Source: CAZQEZ01 sp964592475
Lineage (GTDB): Bacteria > Bacteroidota > Bacteroidia > Cytophagales > Cyclobacteriaceae
Reading direction: 5' to 3'
Length of the DNA: 20,555 nucleotides
Assembly (NCBI GenBank): GCA_964592475.1
Contig: CAZQEZ010000078.1
Location: 1-20,555, forward strand
Below the pieces are notes generated by a model. It searched no databases. It saw only the letters and a list, made by a program, of their open reading frames with translations, and was not told the DNA's origin. The first letter of the stretch is position 1. Each line of letters opens with the position of its first letter. A program made the translations under genes and the position numbers. This document shows, in pieces, positions 15,440 through 20,555 of this stretch.

Positions 15440-16045
15440 CTACTTAGCAGTTTGTTTGTGTTGTTGTTCTTCCAGCTTATTGTTGGCTGTTTGTAACTCT
15501 CTTTTAATTTTCATTTCACGCTGACGCACAATTTTTCGATATTCTTCAAACTCTCCTGATAGTTCTTCAAAATCTTTCTTTTTGAGATGAGTTACTTTTT
15601 CGTTAATTCTAAATTTTACTCCTATAAATCCTAAAGCAATTAATAGAGCTGCCAATATAACACCGGCAGTAGCCATAAAAACATCTTTTGGAATATAGGC
15701 ACCTAAAAAATTCATACGAGTGCTGGCATATTCACTTTCTTCTAAAGCCACTTGTAATTCCTTTATTTGTTGATTTACTTCATTTACCTTTGCCTTTTGC
15801 TCACTTAATTCGTTCTCTAAATTACTAATAGTTGTTTGTAATGTATTAACCGAATCCTGAACTACCTTCCAAAATTGGTTAAGGGTATACTTTTTTATTA
15901 CTTCATAATCTTGATAGTCGCCTGACTTTTTCTTTAGTTCTTCAAATTGATTTTGTAAAGTTGAGGCTTGTGACTCATCTTGAGCCATACTTGCAAAATT
16001 AAACAATAGAATACAACTCAAAAAAAGTGTAATTTTCTGATACAT
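15440..16045 (-). CDS. Membrane-anchored coiled-coil protein, function unknown
   Basis: This 201-residue protein has a signal peptide (about residues 1-21, ending ASMAQ), a periplasmic coiled coil (about 60-110, heptad-like LQTTISNLENELSEQKAK), one transmembrane helix (about 122-145, rich in Ala, Ile and Leu) and a second, highly charged cytoplasmic coiled coil to the end (about 150-201). The opening after the signal (LQNQFEELKKKSGDYQDYEVIKK) is a pattern I recall from a widespread Bacteroidota family often labelled tRNA (guanine-N1)-methyltransferase. Nothing here resembles a methyltransferase: there is no SAM-binding or SPOUT knot motif, and the protein is too short and membrane-bound. I treat that name as a database error. 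A scaffold or envelope role is possible but unproven. It is monocistronic and divergent from the sulfatase gene. Confidence 0.85.
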   Translation of the reverse strand: MYQKITLFLSCILLFNFASMAQDESQASTLQNQFEELKKKSGDYQDYEVIKKYTLNQFWKVVQDSVNTLQTTISNLENELSEQKAKVNEVNQQIKELQVALEESEYASTRMNFLGAYIPKDVFMATAGVILAALLIALGFIGVKFRINEKVTHLKKKDFEELSGEFEEYRKIVRQREMKIKRELQTANNKLEEQQHKQTAK

Positions 16046-16097
16046 AGCTGTTAATTAGTTTAGTGGGGTTAAATAGTTTTTGTAATTTTAACTGCTG

Positions 16098-16127
16098 CAA
16101 AAGTACTTTAGTATACACTAACTCAAA
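16098..16127 (-). promoter_or_regulatory. Probable promoter of the coiled-coil gene
   Basis: On the minus strand, TTTG (16127-16124), an 18-base spacer and TACTTTTG (16105-16098) fit the Bacteroidota promoter, with a spacer one base short. The -7 overlaps the palindrome AAAGTACTTT (16100-16109). The predicted leader is about 45 bases. Confidence 0.5.
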
Positions 16128-16132
16128 AATAT

Positions 16133-17926
16133 ATGCATAAAATGTTATTGTTTTTAGCTGTTGTTATGATAGCTTGCCAACCCAGGGAAGATTTACCCAA
16201 GCCCAATGTGATTTTAATCATTACTGATGATCAAGGATATGGTGATTTAGGCGCATTAGGTAACGAAATTATTCAAACTCCCAATATTGACAAATTACAC
16301 CAACAGAGCGTCAGGTTTACTGATTTTCATGTAGCAACCACGTGTGCCCCCACTCGTGGTGGATTACTTACAGGGCTCAATTGTCACAAAGCTGGTATTT
16401 GGCATACCATCATCGGTCGATCCTTATTATGGGAAGGCATACCTACAATGGCCGATATTTTTGCCGCCAATGATTATAGAACCGGTATCTTCGGCAAATG
16501 GCATCTGGGAGATAATTATCCTTTCCGTCCTCAAGACAGGGGGTTTCAGGAAGTACTGGTGCATGGTGGCGGTGGCATATGGCAGACTCCTGATTACTGG
16601 AATAATGATTATTTCGATGATACGTACTTTCATAATGGTGAGCCTCAAAAATATGAGGGCTATTGTACTGACATTTGGTTTGAAAATGCGCTTGAATTTA
16701 TCGAAGAAAATAAGGATAACCAGTTTTTTTGCTACCTTGCCACCAATGCTCCCCATGGTCCTTATCACGTATCACCAGAATATTCTCAACCTTATGAAAA
16801 TAACCTGGCAGTACCGAATTCTGATTTTTATGGTATGATTGCCAATCTGGATGAAAATGTGGGCAAACTGGAAAATAAGCTAGATGAATTGGGACTGACT
16901 GAAAATACTATATTGATTTTCATGACCGATAATGGTACCGCGGCAGGAGTAGAGCTTAACCAGGCTGGATTTGTGACCAAAGGCTTCAATGCAGGCATGC
17001 GTGGAATGAAGGGGTCAGAGTACGATGGTGGTCACCGGGTACCGTTTTTCATTCGCTGGCCTGCCGGTGGCTTTGATCAGGGAAAAGACATCGAAAATAT
17101 CAGCTACTATGCCGATGTAATGCCCACCCTGTTCGATCTTTGTCAATTGCCTCTTGCTGATAGTTTGCAATTTGATGGTGCCAGCCTTAAGCCGCTTATT
17201 ACTGGCAAAGATGAATTTTGGCAGGAGCGTATTTTAATAGTAGATACCCAGAGAAAAGATACCATGGAATATGGTAAAAATTCGGCAGTAATGAGTGAAA
17301 AGTGGCGATTGATCCGTGGCGAGGAGCTTTACAATATTGAGGAGGATTCGGGACAAAAGAAAAATGTAATTTCACAATATCCTGAAATTGTAGATCAGCT
17401 AAATCAGGCCTACGATCAATGGTGGAAGCAGATCAATATTCATAATGATGATTTTGCCCGAATTATTATTGGGTCAGAAAATGAAAACCCCTCCCGTTTA
17501 ACTTGTCATGATTGGCATCCTACAAAACCTGGCTATCCGGCCTGGAACCAAACTGCAGTGAAGAATGGCAATAAAAATAATGGCTTCTGGGCTTTAAAAA
17601 CTGCTTCGGCAGGAACTTATCAATTTTCACTATATCGTTATCCACCAGAATCTGGCAAAGCCTACCAGGACTCAATCCCTCCTCAGAACAGCATTCCCGG
17701 AGGTTTTGACAGCTATGCCAATACTGCAGGAAAACCATTGAAAATACAAAAGGCTATCCTACGAATTAACAATCAGCAATTGGATAAAGAAATTAAAAAT
17801 AATCCGGTAGCCGTGGATTTTGAATTAGATTTACCTGCTGGCGATATAGAACTGCAAACCTGGTGGATAACAGAAGAACAGGACAGCCTGGGCGCGTATT
17901 ATGTAGTGGCCGAAAAAATCGATTAA
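16133..17926 (+). CDS. Type I (formylglycine) sulfatase lipoprotein
   Basis: The signal MHKMLLFLAVVMIAC places a lipidated cysteine at residue 15. The sulfatase fold follows: D32-D33 (ITDDQGYGDLG) bind the metal, and the active-site signature CAPTRGGLLTG puts C71 where the maturase makes formylglycine, with P73 and R75 intact. K122 and H124 (GKWHLG), H208 (APHGP), D266-N267 (TDNG) and K293 (GMKG) complete the usual catalytic set. The enzyme cleaves a sulfate ester, most likely from a sulfated glycan, outside the cytoplasm. The sulfatase part ends near residue 435; about 160 more residues form a beta-rich C-terminal module, longer than in minimal enzymes. An anaerobic- or FGE-type maturase must be encoded elsewhere. 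The gene is followed 26 bases later by the 820-residue lipoprotein, so the two are probably co-expressed. Substrate and S1 subfamily cannot be assigned from sequence alone. Confidence 0.94.
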   Translation: MHKMLLFLAVVMIACQPREDLPKPNVILIITDDQGYGDLGALGNEIIQTPNIDKLHQQSVRFTDFHVATTCAPTRGGLLTGLNCHKAGIWHTIIGRSLLWEGIPTMADIFAANDYRTGIFGKWHLGDNYPFRPQDRGFQEVLVHGGGGIWQTPDYWNNDYFDDTYFHNGEPQKYEGYCTDIWFENALEFIEENKDNQFFCYLATNAPHGPYHVSPEYSQPYENNLAVPNSDFYGMIANLDENVGKLENKLDELGLTENTILIFMTDNGTAAGVELNQAGFVTKGFNAGMRGMKGSEYDGGHRVPFFIRWPAGGFDQGKDIENISYYADVMPTLFDLCQLPLADSLQFDGASLKPLITGKDEFWQERILIVDTQRKDTMEYGKNSAVMSEKWRLIRGEELYNIEEDSGQKKNVISQYPEIVDQLNQAYDQWWKQINIHNDDFARIIIGSENENPSRLTCHDWHPTKPGYPAWNQTAVKNGNKNNGFWALKTASAGTYQFSLYRYPPESGKAYQDSIPPQNSIPGGFDSYANTAGKPLKIQKAILRINNQQLDKEIKNNPVAVDFELDLPAGDIELQTWWITEEQDSLGAYYVVAEKID

Positions 17927-17952
17927 TCAATACTTGTAAATTATACACCTAA

Positions 17953-20415
17953 ATGAGAAAATATATTTTTATATTGGCGTTGGCAGTTGTTCACTCCTGC
18001 CAGCAACCAGACGAACAAAAGGAAGCACCTATCAGCTTTAGCGGAGTATATCCGCACCTGGCTTACTACAATAATGAAGGCGAATGTGGAACCGGAGCAG
18101 TAGTGCCCTGGCAAGATCGGCTATGGGTAATTACCTATGGACCGCATAAACCCATGGGGTCATCCGATAAACTCTATGAAATATCTAGTGATCTGCAGCA
18201 TATGACCATTCGCGATGAAAGTATTGGCGGAACCCCGGCCAATCGCATGATCCACAAAGAAAGCAATCAATTGTTCATAGGGCCTTACGCAATAGATGAA
18301 AAACGCAAAGTAAGAACAATTCCTTACGCTTTAGCTCCCGGCAGGCATACCGGTACAGCCCGACATCTGACTGATCCGAAAAATTACGTTTACTATGGCA
18401 CTATGGAAGAAGGCTTTTATGAAGTTAATGTGCGGAATTTGCAGGTGAATAACCTTTACCGTGATAATAACCAGTTACCCGACAGTGCTAATACGAATGC
18501 TCCTTATGCAGATTTGTACGGGGCTCATGGTAAAGGACTATACTCCGGTCAGGGAGTTTTGGTTTACAGCAACAATGGCGAAAAAGGACAAATGGCGCTG
18601 GAAAAGTTCGATATTGAATCAGGTTCTTTGTCAGAATGGGACGGCAAGGATTGGAAACTTGTACGAAGGGCTCAGTTTGTTGAAGTAACCGGCCCGGGGG
18701 GTATATCTGGTAATCCTAATCCTGAAACAGACCCTATCTGGGCTACCGGCTGGGACCATAAATCGGTGCTCCTCGGCATGCGTGATCAAGATAAGTGGAC
18801 CTTTTTCCGGTTGCCAAAGGCAAGCCACAGCTACGACGGTGCTCACGGCTGGAATACCGAGTGGCCTCGGATCAGGGATGTTGGCACCAAGCAAGATCCT
18901 GACTACCTTATGACTATGCATGGCATGTTCTGGCGCTTTCCACAATCATTTTCCTTACAATATACTGCCGGCATTCGCCCCCGTTCGGCTTATTTGAAAG
19001 TTATTGGTGACTTTGCTCGCTGGCAGGATCGCCTGGTATTTGGCTGCGATGATTCTGCTCAAAAAGAATTTCTGAATAAACGCAGTGTAAAAGGTAACAT
19101 AGAGGGACCGGGACAATCTAATTCCAATCTTTGGTTTACCCCTCTCGAGTTACCTGATAAACTCGGGCCCTCAACTGCCTCTGGCGCTGTTTGGTTGCGT
19201 GATACGGTAGCTGGAGGTCAGGTATCGGAACCATTTTTATTTGCTGGTTGGCGGCATCGCAATGTGTGGATTAAAAATGAAGGAGCTGAAGCCGTCAACT
19301 TTATTTTTGAAATGGATGATGATGGAGGATCTCAATGGCAGCCTTTCGATACTTTGATGGTTGCCGCCAATTCATCTTTAAGTCATTATTTTCTACCCGA
19401 AACTGCTGGCGAATGGGTTAGGGTTATCAACGATAAACCTACGGTGGCAACTGTTCACTTCAGCTATGATGACGATTCGAAAAACAGATGGCAAGCTTCC
19501 GAAATTTTTAGTGGCATAGCCAATACTAATGAAACTGCCATTGGGGGATTGTTGTACGGACTGGGCGATAACAGGAGAGCATTGGGGATTGCTGCAACAA
19601 CATTCGCAGATGGTGCAGTAACCGAAAATGGCTACTATGAGCTGGACGAAAAAATGCAACTGGTAAAAAAGGAAGACCATGAAACCGAAAATTTTATACG
19701 GGAAAAGTTTGCCATTCCGGAGCAGGTAATTTCAATTGAAAATAGTTCGGTATTAGTGGTGGACGATAAAGGGCGCAGATGGCGTTTGCCTTTGGGGAAT
19801 CAAAATTTTACAGAACTGACTAATCAGGGCGTACTGCGGCTTGACCGGGAAGTGGCCACCGAAAGAGACTTATTCAATTGTCATGGTACATTTTATGAGT
19901 TACCAGCCGAAAACGCCGATGGGTTTGCTAAAATCAGACCTGTGGCTTCTCATAATTTTCGCGTTCACGATTACGCCAGCTACCGTGGTATGTTAATTAT
20001 GACCGGTATCAATCCGGAAGCAGGTGATGACAATGGTCACATCATAGTTTCTGAAGATGGAAAAGCTGCGATATGGGCCGGAGTGATTGATGACTTGTGG
20101 AAACTTGGCAAAGCTGTAGGTGAAGGCGGCCCCTGGAAAGATAGTGAAGTAAAGGCCGGAGTGCCCTCAGACCCTTACTTATTTGGCTTTTATGAAAAAA
20201 GGGAGTTAATGATAAGCCACCAGTCCGATGAACCTGTAAGCTTTACCATTGAAATGGAGCCGATCGGTCATGGACCATGGATGGATTATCAGGAGGTGAC
20301 CGTGCAGCCAGGAGAAAGTTTCAGGTATGAATTTCCCGAGGGACTGGAAGCCCGCTGGATCAGGTTTGTAAGTGACAAAAATACTAAAGCGACGGCGTGG
20401 TTGGAGTATAGATGA
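17953..20415 (+). CDS. 820-residue lipoprotein of unknown function with internal duplication
   Basis: The signal MRKYIFILALAVVHSC gives a lipidated cysteine at residue 16. I do not recognise the family. The first part (about residues 30-310) alternates short beta-like stretches and Gly/Asp/Trp turns, as in beta-propellers (for example WQDRLWVITYG and HKSVLLGMRDQDKWTFFRLP). The rest is an internal duplication: about 320-505 resembles 640-819, each opening with an HG-x-F-[WY] blade motif (HGMFWRFP, HGTFYELP), passing IRP, then D-[FY]-A, and ending in a domain of about 80 residues that starts [ED]-P-[FY]-LF and ends W-[VI]-R-[VF]. No glycosidase, lyase or protease active site is identifiable. 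Its position directly after a sulfatase and its surface lipoprotein nature suggest glycan binding or cleavage, for example a propeller-type lyase or binding protein; this is inference from context only. Confidence 0.85.
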   Translation: MRKYIFILALAVVHSCQQPDEQKEAPISFSGVYPHLAYYNNEGECGTGAVVPWQDRLWVITYGPHKPMGSSDKLYEISSDLQHMTIRDESIGGTPANRMIHKESNQLFIGPYAIDEKRKVRTIPYALAPGRHTGTARHLTDPKNYVYYGTMEEGFYEVNVRNLQVNNLYRDNNQLPDSANTNAPYADLYGAHGKGLYSGQGVLVYSNNGEKGQMALEKFDIESGSLSEWDGKDWKLVRRAQFVEVTGPGGISGNPNPETDPIWATGWDHKSVLLGMRDQDKWTFFRLPKASHSYDGAHGWNTEWPRIRDVGTKQDPDYLMTMHGMFWRFPQSFSLQYTAGIRPRSAYLKVIGDFARWQDRLVFGCDDSAQKEFLNKRSVKGNIEGPGQSNSNLWFTPLELPDKLGPSTASGAVWLRDTVAGGQVSEPFLFAGWRHRNVWIKNEGAEAVNFIFEMDDDGGSQWQPFDTLMVAANSSLSHYFLPETAGEWVRVINDKPTVATVHFSYDDDSKNRWQASEIFSGIANTNETAIGGLLYGLGDNRRALGIAATTFADGAVTENGYYELDEKMQLVKKEDHETENFIREKFAIPEQVISIENSSVLVVDDKGRRWRLPLGNQNFTELTNQGVLRLDREVATERDLFNCHGTFYELPAENADGFAKIRPVASHNFRVHDYASYRGMLIMTGINPEAGDDNGHIIVSEDGKAAIWAGVIDDLWKLGKAVGEGGPWKDSEVKAGVPSDPYLFGFYEKRELMISHQSDEPVSFTIEMEPIGHGPWMDYQEVTVQPGESFRYEFPEGLEARWIRFVSDKNTKATAWLEYR
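18910..19467 (+). repeat. Internal repeat copy 1 of the 820-residue lipoprotein
   Basis: This encodes about residues 320-505. Anchors shared with copy 2, at near-constant offset (about 320 residues), include HGMFWRFP (323-330), IRP (341-343), DFARWQDRLVFG (353-364), EPFLFAGW (426-433), the stretch around IFEMD (451-455) and EWVRVINDK (487-495). The match is at protein level; DNA identity is low, so the duplication is old. Confidence 0.75.
19870..20409 (+). repeat. Internal repeat copy 2 of the 820-residue lipoprotein
   Basis: This encodes about residues 640-819. Matching anchors are HGTFYELP (644-651), IRP (661-663), DYASYRGMLIMTG (673-685), DPYLFGFY (740-747), FTIEME (764-769) and RWIRFVSDK (801-809). 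The ends of the two copies (ATVHFSY and ATAWLEY) also align. Confidence 0.75.
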
Positions 20416-20555
20416 GTTCGAAGTATAATCTAAGAACTTTCCAGCATCAACTGAAACCATTGGCGGGGCAGTATTCATTTTCATAGGCTCGCGCCACGCA
20501 TAAGTTATGCCGGTTACAACCTGAACCAAAGCTATCAGGTGTTGAAAAAATCTAT
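20416..20555. other. Window end, no assignable gene
   Basis: About 140 bases after the last stop codon. Two minus-strand frames are open at the window edge: one ends at a TGA at 20535-20537 and could be the tail of a gene outside the window, the other runs antisense into the 820-residue gene and is not credible. No hairpin followed by a T-run is apparent. Confidence 0.4.

Noticed and set aside
10361..20415. Interpretation of the whole right part as one polysaccharide utilisation locus
   Set aside because: There is no SusD, no SusC-sized receptor and no recognisable glycoside hydrolase, and the genes lie in at least five separate transcription units on both strands.
20206..20529. Minus-strand frame of 107 codons at the window end
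   Set aside because: Most of it is antisense to the repeated C-terminal domain of the 820-residue protein, and it has no protein-like motif.

Overview
The window looks like an ordinary chromosomal stretch of a Bacteroidota bacterium, most likely of the Cytophagales type, although I cannot place a genus. The signs are Bacteroidota-type promoters (TTG, a 19-21 base spacer, then TAnnTTTG) before several genes, an absence of clear Shine-Dalgarno sequences, short lipoprotein signals, a TonB-dependent receptor with an N-terminal carboxypeptidase-regulatory-like domain, DUF1573 and DUF1080 proteins, and AT-rich intergenic DNA. I see no transposase, integrase, phage gene or CRISPR array.

Layout. 1-1112: the end of a DUF819 membrane protein. 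1291-3405: ribosomal protein S1 (rpsA) with a long Lys/Glu/Ala/Pro tail, a hairpin in its leader and a strong terminator after it. 3541-3614: tRNA-Cys(GCA) with an encoded CCA end. 3740-4285: a small lipoprotein. 4308-5937 (minus strand): trpS followed by a family 5-type uracil-DNA glycosylase. 6195-7274: a secreted two-copy DUF1573 protein. 7334-10253: a tightly overlapping three-gene operon of a D-lyxose-isomerase-like cupin, a PfkB sugar kinase and a DprE1-like FAD oxidase. 10361-11827: a lipoprotein with two DUF1080 (3-keto-glycoside hydrolase-like) domains. 11954-12963 (minus strand): an orphan ParA-type ATPase and a small charged partner. 13059-15344: a TonB-dependent receptor, divergent from parA, with a palindrome between them. 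15440-16045 (minus strand): a membrane-anchored coiled-coil protein. 16133-20415: a formylglycine sulfatase lipoprotein followed closely by an 820-residue lipoprotein of unknown function. 20416-20555: nothing assignable.

How the genes fit together. The left third is housekeeping (translation, tRNA charging, uracil repair). The right two thirds are accessory. One theme is carbohydrate handling: a cytoplasmic sugar isomerase, kinase and oxidase operon, plus surface or periplasmic lipoproteins (DUF1080, sulfatase, unknown 820-residue protein) that could act on sulfated or oxidised glycans. There is no SusC/SusD pair, so this is not a classical polysaccharide utilisation locus. The second theme is the ParA plus small-protein pair, which has no ParB and may be a positioning system for an unknown cargo.

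The least described items are the isomerase-kinase-DprE1-like operon (with Ala where mycobacterial DprE1 has its benzothiazinone-reactive Cys), the ParA pair with its palindromic divergent promoter, and the internally duplicated 820-residue lipoprotein beside the sulfatase. All functions are read from sequence motifs and remembered family patterns; no database search was run.
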